Of a stretch of DNA of 64,000 nucleotides, positions 18,061 to 25,921 are shown piece after piece. The notes beneath the pieces are model-generated. The model had not been told where the DNA came from and ran no database searches. It worked only from the letters and a program-made list of their open reading frames with translations. The position numbers and the translations under genes were made by a program. Position 1 is the stretch's first letter; each line of letters starts with the position of its first letter. The stretch is from Pectobacterium betavasculorum (GTDB taxonomy: Bacteria; Pseudomonadota; Gammaproteobacteria; Enterobacterales; Enterobacteriaceae): the NCBI RefSeq assembly GCF_000749845.1, contig NZ_JQHM01000003.1, positions 310,001-374,000 on the forward strand, read 5' to 3'.

Positions 18061-18332
18061 TACCATAAAATCAGCAGCGGCCACCTTTGGGGCTTGCCGA
18101 TTGAGGTGGCTAAATATCCTGATTTAGTTCAATAGATTATCGCACCAAATCGTGCCCGTATGGTGGCAGAGAAAGCACCGAAGGCGATTAAGATTGACAG
18201 TGCAGGTAAGCAACGTCTTTTGAGATCCACCATGTTAAAGAGATCTCAATAGGTGGTGAGGTATATAATTTAGATACTTTACAAGTAGTAACGCCAAAGC
18301 ATCATGTAGGAATTCATAAAGGAGAGAAATAA
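18061..18332 (+). pseudogene. Degenerate HNH-DNase bacteriocin C-terminus
   Basis: Only the C-terminal end of a colicin E2/E7/E9 or pyocin S1-type DNase survives. Frame one gives YHKISSGHLWGLPIEVAKYPDLVQ, a TAG stop at 18133, then IIAPNRARMVAEKAPK...GKQRL. After a frameshift at about 18219 the text continues FEIHHVKEISIGGEVYNLD, then VVTPKHHVGIHKGEK, and stops at 18330. This is the HNH/beta-beta-alpha-metal motif: the HH pair, PK.H and IHKG match ELHH, PKRH and IHRG of colicin E9. The catalytic Asn position (DN) reads DT. With no N-terminus, a stop and a frameshift it cannot make a bacteriocin. Its stop overlaps the next ATG (TAATG). Confidence 0.85.
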
Positions 18333-18595
18333 TGGAAATTAAAAATTCAATTGCGAAATACACAGAAGCTGATTTTTTGTCATTCATCAAAGAAATTGTT
18401 TTGGAAAATGTTGCTGAAATAGATGAACGTTTGGATGTATTGCTTGATAATTTTGAAAAAATCATAGAGCATCCCGAAGGAACTGATCTTATTTATTATG
18501 CATCATCTGATGGTGAACGTACCCCAGAGGCAATAACTACACGAGTAAAGGAATGGCGCGATAAAAACGGCAAGTCTGGATTTAAAATAGGTTAG
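18332..18595 (+). CDS. Orphan Im9-like colicin/pyocin DNase immunity protein
   Basis: 87 residues, full length for the colicin E2/E7/E9 and pyocin immunity family. It begins MEIKNSIAKYTEADFLSFIK (Im9: MELKHSISDYTEAEFL), contains EHPEGTDLIYYASSDG (Im9: EHPSGSDLIYYPKEGD) and ends WRDKNGKSGFKIG. The DNase-contacting Tyr-Tyr pair and the acidic helix II/III surface are kept. It starts within the stop codon of the broken DNase tip, after GGAGAG. The gene is intact although its toxin is not, so it probably persists because it protects against related DNase bacteriocins from neighbours. Confidence 0.92.
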   Translation: MEIKNSIAKYTEADFLSFIKEIVLENVAEIDERLDVLLDNFEKIIEHPEGTDLIYYASSDGERTPEAITTRVKEWRDKNGKSGFKIG

Positions 18596-18705
18596 TAATT
18601 GATTTTATTCATGTAAAACACCCGCTTATTCTCTTAATATACAGGCCTCCTCTTAAATGGCGGGATTTTACTTTTAGATAATAATAAATCCACGTTTTCC
18701 GTACT

Positions 18706-18869
18706 ATTCTGGAAAGTCCTGCCAGCGCGCCGACGGCTAATGTTGATAATACGGGGAGCCCGCAGCCTGATTATAAAATTCCGGCACACACGGTATTTGA
18801 GGTTAAATCTGAAGATCCATTGACGGTGCCCAGCATGTCTGTTGCAGAACTTGTGGAATGTCACGATTA
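18706..18869 (+). pseudogene. Decayed second copy of the bacteriocin linker region
   Basis: This segment closely follows 17023-17189 of the intact bacteriocin gene, from the bases encoding ILESPAKAPTATV through RPQPDYKIP to PVAEPVEFYDY, with scattered substitutions and small indels. It has no start, no toxin domain and no long frame. It marks either an earlier bacteriocin gene in the locus or a recombination scar at the boundary where toxin domains are exchanged. Confidence 0.8.
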
Positions 18870-19159
18870 CCAGTGGTCAACAGCACTTTCCATTTGAAAA
18901 CGTTATCTTTATCTATTAACCAGACAGATTAAATTCATTATAATCAATCAGTAAATGGGTTTTTACCGGGTTTCAATCGTGTCCTCAATGCAGCTCGACT
19001 TCCCAACCCTTATAAGGTGGTTCAACGGTGAAACTGGGGTCGCAGTGCAGTAGTGTCGTAAGTAGTCTGGGGCTCGTTTTTCGACATATTTAGCGTTCGA
19101 ACCAAAAGTAAAGGGAGCAGGCTATTTCGCGTGCTCTCTTTGGAGGGGGATGACAGCGC
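18870..19159. other. Intergenic remnant region after the bacteriocin locus
   Basis: No intact gene. On the minus strand a short frame ending at about 19000 reads HCDPSFTVEPPYKGWEVELH then stop, which looks like the tail of a lost coding sequence that I do not recognise. AAAGGGAGCA/TGCTCTCTTT (about 19106-19142) forms a hairpin that may terminate the downstream minus-strand DsbA-like gene. Confidence 0.45.
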
Positions 19160-19816
19160 TTAAACGGCTGTGTGGTTGACCATCTGTGTCAGCACCTTGC
19201 GCCACGCTTCTACCTGACCGAGGTAGTTTGCCGCTGGGATTTGCTGGAAATTCCCGTTGGCGTCTTCCAGCGCAAACGTGGGGAAGCCTTGTCCGCGCAC
19301 TTTCGCCAGTAATTCCCGGCTGGCATTGATATGCCTGGACAGCGCTTCTACCTGAATAAAGGCGAACTCTGTGCAGAAGGCGTCGCCATCCAGACCGATC
19401 TCTTCCGCACACTGGCGCAGCACGGCGGCATCGACGATTTTGAGCCCGGAAACGTAGTGTGCCCGCTCTATCTGGTGCAGCATCTCCATGCCTTTGTCAT
19501 CCATCGCTTCCGCAGCGAGTACGGCAGCCGTCGGCGGCGCGGAATCCAGTACGACGCTGGTGTCGCGCAGCAACCCTTCGTAATAATCTTCCCCGAAAGT
19601 TTGCCCGGTCAATTGCGCAATACGGCGATCGTGCGGGATCACGTAATCGTGCCATTCTGGGGTGATGGTTCGACTATTGCTGCCCGTCATCATACCACCG
19701 CCGTGGAGGATGAGTTCCAACCCGTCGATTTCCTGCGCGGCTAGCGCGAGTGGGGCGGCGGCGTAGCACCAGCCGCACAAAGGATCGTAAATGTAATGCA
19801 GTCTTACTGTGGCCAC
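19160..19816 (-). CDS. DsbA-family (FrnE-like) thiol-disulfide protein
   Basis: 218 residues with a thioredoxin-fold active site at once after the first strand: DPLCGWCYA, Cys14 and Cys17. The C-terminal GFPTFALEDANG contains the cis-Pro loop. There is no signal peptide, so unlike classical DsbA it should act in the cytoplasm, like FrnE or 2-hydroxychromene-isomerase relatives. Its start overlaps the preceding MBL-fold gene by 13 bases, so the two are translated together. A role in handling a sulfur- or thiol-containing compound with that partner is inference. Confidence 0.82.
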   Translation of the reverse strand: MATVRLHYIYDPLCGWCYAAAPLALAAQEIDGLELILHGGGMMTGSNSRTITPEWHDYVIPHDRRIAQLTGQTFGEDYYEGLLRDTSVVLDSAPPTAAVLAAEAMDDKGMEMLHQIERAHYVSGLKIVDAAVLRQCAEEIGLDGDAFCTEFAFIQVEALSRHINASRELLAKVRGQGFPTFALEDANGNFQQIPAANYLGQVEAWRKVLTQMVNHTAV

Positions 19817-20685
19817 GTCATTTCACCTTTCAGTACCTTGGCACTCAGTTCAAGGCCAGATTCTTCTTTTAGTGTCGGGTAGTGTTGCTTCATTGCGTCG
19901 ATCAGCTCGGCAGAATCTTTGCTTTTCGCCAGCTCTTTTTCCACCGTATCCAGATATTGCAGCGTGAACGTCACGTTCTTCAAGGTGTAATCCGTTGGCG
20001 CGATGAAATGGCCTGGTACGACGGTAGTCGGTTTCAGTGCTTCAATAGATTTCAGCGTTTCACGCCAGTGAACGCGAGATTCCGGCGTTTGGGTATCGGC
20101 AAGCCAGACGTGGATGTTGGCAGACACGGGAATACCGCCGACAACGGCTTTCAGCGACGGGATCCAGACGAATGTCCGATCCGGCGTTGGCCCTTTCAAC
20201 CCTTTCACTTCCAGTTTTTTGCCGTCAACGGTAAAGCTATCGCCTGCCAGTCGTTGAGGAACGACGATCTCTTTCGGCGCGTTTTCTTTCAGAACGGGGC
20301 TCCAGTGCGCCACTTTTCCGTCTTTGCTGGCATTGATAGCGTCGATGGTTGCTTGGGTCGCAACAATTTTAGCGTCTGGGAACGCAGCTTTAATCACGTC
20401 CAGACCGAAGTAGTAGTCAGGGTCGGAGTGGCTGATATAGACGGTGGTCAGTTTTTTGCCAGTGGCTTTGATGCGATCAACCAGCGTTTGGGCATCGTTA
20501 CGCTGGAACTGGGCATCGATCAGGGCGACTTCTTTATCGCCGCTGATAATTTCAGAGGAAACGGGGAATACACTGGCTTCACCTGGATTAAACACATCGA
20601 TTTTTAACTCAGCGGCGTTAGCAGCAGACGCCAGGCACAGCGATGCAGCGAGTAAAGATACGGTAAAAGCGATAGATGTAGACAT
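19804..20685 (-). CDS. Periplasmic MBL-fold hydrolase with altered metal motif
   Basis: 293 residues with a clear Sec signal peptide (residues 1-24, cleavage after AANA). The fold is metallo-beta-lactamase-like: strand IDAQF, then the metal loop at 86, and VVPGHF later. The usual HxHxDH loop reads H86-S-D88-P-D90-Y, so one or two first-site ligands are replaced. Related proteobacterial proteins share the HSDPDYYFG form, so this is a subfamily feature rather than decay. The reaction is unknown. It is the first gene of the operon with the DsbA-like protein and is divergent from a LysR regulator 107 bases away. Confidence 0.8.
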   Translation of the reverse strand: MSTSIAFTVSLLAASLCLASAANAAELKIDVFNPGEASVFPVSSEIISGDKEVALIDAQFQRNDAQTLVDRIKATGKKLTTVYISHSDPDYYFGLDVIKAAFPDAKIVATQATIDAINASKDGKVAHWSPVLKENAPKEIVVPQRLAGDSFTVDGKKLEVKGLKGPTPDRTFVWIPSLKAVVGGIPVSANIHVWLADTQTPESRVHWRETLKSIEALKPTTVVPGHFIAPTDYTLKNVTFTLQYLDTVEKELAKSKDSAELIDAMKQHYPTLKEESGLELSAKVLKGEMTWPQ

Positions 20686-20792
20686 AGTGATACTCCACAG
20701 GTATGACAGAAAGTGGGTTCATGTTATGTTGCATTAATCGCGCGAAAAACCGCAAAATCGGCAATTGTTTGTTGCATGAAACGGACTAATTT

Positions 20793-21701
20793 ATGGATCG
20801 CATTACGGCTGCTGAAGTGTTTGTGACGATTATAGACCGCGGTAGCATGATTGCGGCGGCAGAGACGTTGGGCATGTCCCGGGCGATGGTAACGCGCTAT
20901 CTGGCAGAGATGGAAACGTGGGCAGGGGCTCGGCTATTGCACCGCACCACGCGCAAGCTGAGTTTGACGGATGCGGGTGAAAAAACGCTGGCGCGCTGCC
21001 GGGACATGCTGGCGCTAACGGCAGATATGCGCGTCGAGGCCGATACCGACGATGCAGCGTTAAGCGGTTTGCTGCGTCTTAGCTGTTCGCAGTCGCTGGC
21101 GCAGGGGGTGGTTGGCATGGCAATAACGGCTTTCCTGCGGCGGCATCCTCAGGTCGCTATCGATCTGCAAATGAATAACCGCTCGGTGAATCTGGTCGAA
21201 GAACGTATCGATCTGGCGCTGCGCATTACCAATGAACTGGATCCCAATCTGATTGCTCGACCGCTGGCAAACTGTGAGTCAGTACTGTGTGCTTCCCCCT
21301 CTTATCTGAATGAGCACGGTATTCCACGACAGCTTACCGATCTCTCTATTCATAACTGCCTGACCTACACCTATTTTGGCAAAAGCCTGTGGCATTTTTC
21401 CCGCGGTGATGAAAAATTTACCATACCTGTCAGCGGAAACCTCAGCGGGAACGAGTCGCTGGTGCTGTTGGCGGGGGCGTTGGAAGGGGCGGGAATTGCG
21501 TTGCAACCGCGCTATTCTGTGATGCCTTATCTCGCGACTGGACAACTGGTGGCGCTGTTACCGGAATATCGTCCGCAGGCGATGGGGATTTATGGTATTT
21601 ACACCTCGCGCCGCCAGATGCCTGCCGCGCTGCGTACCCTGTTGGATTTTCTGGTTGACTGGTTTGCTCACGATCCGCGCTGGCGGGGGCTGACGCAGTA
21701 A
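20793..21701 (+). CDS. LysR-family regulator divergent from the MBL-fold gene
   Basis: 302 residues: winged helix-turn-helix at 1-60 (RGSMIAAAETLGMSRAMVTRYLAEMETWAGARLLHRTTRKLSLTDAG) and a periplasmic-binding-like effector domain from about 90. It belongs to the subgroup with an MDRITAAEVFV start. The 107-base gap to the divergent MBL-fold gene is the usual arrangement for a LysR protein that controls its neighbour. The effector is unknown. It converges on lysR, with 32 bases between the stops. Confidence 0.88.
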   Translation: MDRITAAEVFVTIIDRGSMIAAAETLGMSRAMVTRYLAEMETWAGARLLHRTTRKLSLTDAGEKTLARCRDMLALTADMRVEADTDDAALSGLLRLSCSQSLAQGVVGMAITAFLRRHPQVAIDLQMNNRSVNLVEERIDLALRITNELDPNLIARPLANCESVLCASPSYLNEHGIPRQLTDLSIHNCLTYTYFGKSLWHFSRGDEKFTIPVSGNLSGNESLVLLAGALEGAGIALQPRYSVMPYLATGQLVALLPEYRPQAMGIYGIYTSRRQMPAALRTLLDFLVDWFAHDPRWRGLTQ

Positions 21702-21733
21702 TCGGTGAAGTAAGCCGAATCAAGCTCGAAGCA

Positions 21734-22654
21734 TCACTGCTGCAAAACCTGTTCTAAACGTGAAGGCACGCCTGCGGCGTATTGCTTTAGTTGCTCAATG
21801 ACGGTATCGACCAGCGACGATGCAGGGCGGTGCAGTGGACGAATCAGGCTGACGGTAAAAGGCACATCAATACTAAAAGGCCGTACGACCACGCCAGACA
21901 CCGCGTAATCCAGCGCCGTTAGTGGGTTGACGATCGAAAGCCCGATGCCCGCCCGCACCATTGCACATACCGACGCCGCGCTGTGAGTTTCCAGCACCAT
22001 TCGGCGCGACACGCCCTGTTCCTGAAATAGCGTATCCAGCAATTGGCGATAGCTGTCGGCGCTCGACAGGCTGATAAAGGGCTGATTGGCAAAATCCTGC
22101 GGCGTAAGCACCGATTTTTGCGCCAGCGGATGCCCGGCTGGCAGCACGCAGACTTCATTTAACAACATCAATGTTTGTCGTTCTGTACCGGCTGGCGTAA
22201 GAGTATTTTCCGTTAAGCCCAGATCGTGACGCTGCGCGGACAGCCACTCTTCCAGCAGCGGTGACTCCTGCGGAATAATGTGCAGATTAAGCTGGGGGTA
22301 GCGTGCCAGCAGCGGCTTGCAGGCATCAGGCAGCAACGACTGTGAGAACACGGGCAGGCAGGCAATGGAAAGCTGAGCCTGCTGAAAACGGCGAATATCG
22401 CTGGCGGCGTTGATGATGCGATCTAGCCCATAGTAAGAGCGCTGCACTTCTTCAAACAGCTGTAATCCCTGCGCCGTCGGGTAAAGCCTGCCGCGCAGCC
22501 GCTCGAATAGCGTCATCTGAATCAGTTTCTCAAAGCGTGCCAGTTCGCGACTGACGGTCGGCTGCGACGTGTTCAGCAAGGCAGCGGCTTCCGTCAAATT
22601 ACCCGTGGTCATGACCGCATGAAAAATCTCGATGTGCCGTAAAGATATTGTCAT
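21734..22654 (-). CDS. lysR: LysR, activator of lysA
   Basis: 306 residues from ATG 22654, chosen because GGGGGAAAC lies just upstream and ISLRHIEIFHAVMTTGNLTEAA is the known LysR start. The longer frame from 22678 has no ribosome site. Strong similarity to E. coli LysR: TSQPTVSRELARFEKLI in the HTH and QESPLLEEWLSAQRHDLGLTE and THSAASVCAMVRAGIGLSIVNP in the effector domain. It activates lysA when diaminopimelate is available and lysine is low. It is divergent from lysA with 123 bases between them, where its binding site must lie. Confidence 0.95.
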   Translation of the reverse strand: MTISLRHIEIFHAVMTTGNLTEAAALLNTSQPTVSRELARFEKLIQMTLFERLRGRLYPTAQGLQLFEEVQRSYYGLDRIINAASDIRRFQQAQLSIACLPVFSQSLLPDACKPLLARYPQLNLHIIPQESPLLEEWLSAQRHDLGLTENTLTPAGTERQTLMLLNEVCVLPAGHPLAQKSVLTPQDFANQPFISLSSADSYRQLLDTLFQEQGVSRRMVLETHSAASVCAMVRAGIGLSIVNPLTALDYAVSGVVVRPFSIDVPFTVSLIRPLHRPASSLVDTVIEQLKQYAAGVPSRLEQVLQQ

Positions 22655-22777
22655 TATGTTTCCCCCTATCCATATCATAGATGAATAGAGTCTGCTAAAA
22701 ACGATATTTGTTTACCTTTAAGGTTATTTTTATAGTGATGCTCAATCACGCTTAACCCTGTAAATCGGTAATTATTT

Positions 22778-24040
22778 ATGCCTCACGATTTGAATGACAC
22801 CACTCACGCCCTCAACGCGCAAAGCCTGCGTGAACTGCCTGCCCGTTTTGGCTGCCCAGTTTGGGCCTATGACGCGCAGACTATCGTTAATCGCATCACC
22901 CAATTGCGCCAGTTCGATACGATTCGCTTCGCACAGAAGGCGTGTTCCAACACGCACATTTTGCGCTTAATGCGTGAGCAAGGCGTGAAAGTCGATTCGG
23001 TATCGCTGGGGGAAATTGAGCGGGCGCTGATCGCAGGGTTTGTACCGGGCACTGACGCTCATGAGATCGTCTTTACTGCCGATCTGCTGGATCGCCCGAC
23101 GCTGCAACGCGTTTCCGAATTGAACATTCCGGTGAACGCCGGTTCGGTCGATATGCTGGAACAGCTTGGGCAGCAGTCGCCGGGGCATCCGGTGTGGCTG
23201 CGCGTGAATCCGGGTTTTGGTCATGGCCATAGCCAGAAAACCAACACCGGTGGCGAGAACAGCAAGCACGGCATCTGGTACGGCGATTTGCCGCTGGCGC
23301 TGGCGCACATTCAGCGCTATCAACTGAAGCTGGTGGGAATCCACATGCATATTGGTTCCGGTGTCGATTACGGCCACCTGGAACAGGTGTGCGAGGCGAT
23401 GGTGCAGCAGGTTGTTGAGCTGGGTCAGGATATCGAGGCGATTTCAGCGGGCGGCGGGCTGTCGATTCCGTATCGCCACGGCGAAGAGGCGATTGATACT
23501 GAACACTATTATGGGCTGTGGAACGCGGCGCGTGAGGAAATTGCCGCGCATCTCGGCCATCCAGTTACGCTCGAAATCGAACCCGGACGTTTCCTGGTAG
23601 CCGAATCCGGCGTGCTGGTGGCGGAAGTTCGAGCGATAAAATCCATGGGCAGCCGCCACTTTGTGCTGGTTGACGCTGGGTTTAACGATCTGATGCGTCC
23701 GGCGATGTACGGCAGCTATCATCATGTCTCGCTGTTGTCGGGCGATGGCCGTGATATCAGCCAGTCCACGTTGCGCGACAGCGTGATTGCAGGGCCGCTG
23801 TGTGAATCCGGCGATGTGTTTACCCAGCAGGCGGGCGGCGGTGTGGAAACTTTCCCGTTGCCGGATGCACAGGTTGGTGACTATCTGGTTTTCCATGACA
23901 CCGGTGCGTACGGCGCATCCATGTCGTCTAACTACAACAGCCGTCCGCTGTTGCCGGAAGTGCTGTTTGAAAACGGCGAACCGCGCCTGATCCGCCGTCG
24001 TCAGACGCTGGAAGAGTTGCTGGCGCTGGAAGCGCTTTAA
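22778..24040 (+). CDS. lysA: Diaminopimelate decarboxylase
   Basis: 420 residues, same length as E. coli LysA. It decarboxylates meso-diaminopimelate to L-lysine with PLP, the last step of lysine synthesis. PLP lysine K54 in FAQKACSNTHI; the glycine phosphate-binding loop SAGGGLSIPY; EPGRFLVAESG; the active-site Cys and Glu in GPLCESGDVF; and the Tyr in DTGAYGASMSSNYN. It is paired with lysR as in E. coli. In E. coli galR and omr genes follow; here a LacI-type gene and the beta-glucoside locus lie in between. Confidence 0.97.
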   Translation: MPHDLNDTTHALNAQSLRELPARFGCPVWAYDAQTIVNRITQLRQFDTIRFAQKACSNTHILRLMREQGVKVDSVSLGEIERALIAGFVPGTDAHEIVFTADLLDRPTLQRVSELNIPVNAGSVDMLEQLGQQSPGHPVWLRVNPGFGHGHSQKTNTGGENSKHGIWYGDLPLALAHIQRYQLKLVGIHMHIGSGVDYGHLEQVCEAMVQQVVELGQDIEAISAGGGLSIPYRHGEEAIDTEHYYGLWNAAREEIAAHLGHPVTLEIEPGRFLVAESGVLVAEVRAIKSMGSRHFVLVDAGFNDLMRPAMYGSYHHVSLLSGDGRDISQSTLRDSVIAGPLCESGDVFTQQAGGGVETFPLPDAQVGDYLVFHDTGAYGASMSSNYNSRPLLPEVLFENGEPRLIRRRQTLEELLALEAL

Positions 24041-24110
24041 TCGACATGGTTCGACTGTGTCGGGGGAAAGGCGTCCTGCTTTTCCCCCGAACAATGTTGA
24101 TTGAGTATGG

Positions 24111-25157
24111 CTAAAGAGGCGAACCCTTGCACGGGACGTAATTTTGCTGTGCGTAATACGGCCCTTTCTGTACCGATTCGCGCAGCTTAAGTTCGCCGGT
24201 AAAAGGTTGCAGCGGTTTGACGTCCTTGCCTGCGATCAGATCCAGTACTTGCGTAATCGCGGTAGCGGCCATTTCTTCAATCGGCATGTAGACGGTGGAA
24301 AGTGAAGGGTGCAGGTAGGTCGCGCAGGGTTCATCGTCAAAGCCGAAGACGGAGACATCCTGCGGCAATCTTTTCCCTGCTTCGTATAGCGCTTTCATCG
24401 CGCCAATCGCCATGTCATCGTTGCTGACAAACAGCGCGCTAAAACTGATGCCGCTATTCAGCAACTGGCGTGCCGCCTGATAGCCGCTGGCGACCATACT
24501 GGTGCCATATGCCACCCGGCGCGGTTCAACCTCGATCTGATGGGCGATTAAGGCTTGCTGATAGCCTGCGAGTCGTGCTCGTGCCGTCGGCGTTTGCATT
24601 GGAGCGGTGATGCAGGCGATCTCACGGTGACCCTGTTCGATCAGGTAATTCACCACGTCAAATGCGGCCTGCTGTTGGCGGAAGAAAATACAGCGTTCCC
24701 GTGCCTGTGGCAGATCGCGATTCATCACGATCATCGGAATGGATAGCGTGTCGAGCAGCGTCATGAGGTCCGATTCGGACATATAGCGGGTATAGAGGAT
24801 AATGGCGTCGCATTGTCTGTCAGACAGAAGTTGTACCGCCCGATGCTCATCTTCCGGTGTATCATGCCCATCAGTCACGATGAGGTGTTTACCGTTGCTT
24901 TCTGCGATATCCGTAGCACGGCGCAGCAGGCGGCCAAAGTAGGGGCCGTCAAAATTGGAAATAACGAGACCAATGCTGTTTGAGGTACGACGAGCCAGCG
25001 AACGCGCCAGAAAGTTAGGACGGTAGCCTAGCTCCTCCATAGCTTGAAATACTGCATCGCGTGTTGCCTGTTTGACCTGACCCGTGCCGTTTAGCACTCT
25101 GGAGACGGTCGCTTTAGACACCCCTGCACGTCTTGCCACCTCAAGCATGGTTTTCAT
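24111..25157 (-). CDS. LacI-family repressor, AscG-like
   Basis: 348 residues. N-terminal LacI HTH (TMLEVARRAGVSKATVSRVLNG, residues 3-24) and hinge helix (FLARSLARRTS) precede a periplasmic-binding-type sugar domain. The best match I can recall is AscG, the repressor of the beta-glucoside asc operon; the segment ALFVSNDDMAIGAMKALYEAG is nearly identical. It sits downstream of the IIA gene on the same strand, 133 bases after it, so it is likely part of the left arm of the beta-glucoside locus. Its ligand would be a phosphorylated or free beta-glucoside. Confidence 0.88.
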   Translation of the reverse strand: MKTMLEVARRAGVSKATVSRVLNGTGQVKQATRDAVFQAMEELGYRPNFLARSLARRTSNSIGLVISNFDGPYFGRLLRRATDIAESNGKHLIVTDGHDTPEDEHRAVQLLSDRQCDAIILYTRYMSESDLMTLLDTLSIPMIVMNRDLPQARERCIFFRQQQAAFDVVNYLIEQGHREIACITAPMQTPTARARLAGYQQALIAHQIEVEPRRVAYGTSMVASGYQAARQLLNSGISFSALFVSNDDMAIGAMKALYEAGKRLPQDVSVFGFDDEPCATYLHPSLSTVYMPIEEMAATAITQVLDLIAGKDVKPLQPFTGELKLRESVQKGPYYAQQNYVPCKGSPL

Positions 25158-25290
25158 CGCTGCACCTTAATTGAGTATGATGACGGGCTGAAAGCGCCTA
25201 TCCATCCTTGTTACGAACATCATACGACATGATACCACAGGCATATTGTCGGATTTAACGCCCGATGTTCGTTTCTCAACCTGATTTTTG

Positions 25291-25635
25291 TCAGTTTTGT
25301 GATGTCGCTATTTCTTGCCGTAATAAGACAATCTCTTCCGCCAAATCCCGGCATAGCATAGCGGTCATCAGATGATCCTGAGCATGTACCATGATCAGGT
25401 TGACGGGCACCTTTCCTTCTCCTTCATCCAAACCGATCAGCCGTGTTTGAACGCGGTGGGCGGCACGCGCCGCCTCTTGTGACGCAGCGAGCAGCTCATC
25501 AGCCTGTTGCCACTCCCGTTGGCGCGCGGCCTGAATGGCCATCATGGCGTTTGAGCGTGCTTCACCCGCGTTGATCAGCAACTCCATAACGGTTTGTTCC
25601 ATATCGAATTCAGGGAGGTTCTCTGTGTCTTTCAT
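25291..25635 (-). CDS. PTS lactose/cellobiose-type EIIA
   Basis: 114 residues from ATG 25635 (ribosome site AAGGAAA). The longer frame from 25731 runs into the control region and starts with unlikely sequence. Three-helix EIIA of the ChbA/LacF type; the phosphorylated His is in NLIMVHAQDHLMTAML, with the metal-binding Asp three residues later. It passes phosphate from HPr to the EIIB at 28750. Unusually it is divergent from the EIIC-GH1-EIIB genes instead of being in the same operon. Confidence 0.9.
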   Translation of the reverse strand: MKDTENLPEFDMEQTVMELLINAGEARSNAMMAIQAARQREWQQADELLAASQEAARAAHRVQTRLIGLDEGEGKVPVNLIMVHAQDHLMTAMLCRDLAEEIVLLRQEIATSQN

Positions 25636-25921
25636 TGTCGGTTTCCTTATCACGGTCAGGAAAGCAGCCCATGTTGGTTGAGAATTTATGTGGCTGAGAA
25701 TGTATATCGCTAAGAATATATGGCATGCCAAAAATCACATTTTCATCATATTGGAATTCCAATATTGTCTTGTGAGAAATATGTCACAGAAAAATAATTC
25801 ATTATGGTTGATTTTTGGTATGCCAAACGCGAAAGCGCGGTACCTGCATTTACCCTGCGCGTAACGGCCATCCCGCGTATAACACGCGATATAACAATAT
25901 GATGATCAAAGAGGTGGTGTT
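25636..25921. promoter_or_regulatory. Divergent control region of the beta-glucoside locus
   Basis: 286 bases between the EIIA and EIIC starts, rich in dyads. They include a perfect 18-bp palindrome ATATTGGAATTCCAATAT (25748-25765), TGGCATGCCA within TGGCATGCCAAAAATCAC (about 25721-25738), and an inverted partner TTGATTTTTGGTATGCC (about 25807-25823). The last two share the half-site GGYATGCCAAA and flank the first symmetrically. These are candidate operators for the AscG-like and GntR-type regulators of the locus. Confidence 0.6.

Noticed and set aside
19331-19744. 137-codon plus-strand frame and the 241-codon frame at 19882-20607
   Set aside because: Both are antisense shadows of the DsbA-like and MBL-fold genes, which have clear motifs, a signal peptide and good starts.
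25771-25788. TGTGAGAAATATGTCACA as a CRP site in the beta-glucoside control region
   Set aside because: The two half-sites are separated by eight bases; the CRP consensus TGTGA-N6-TCACA needs six. Spacing is critical, so I did not list it.
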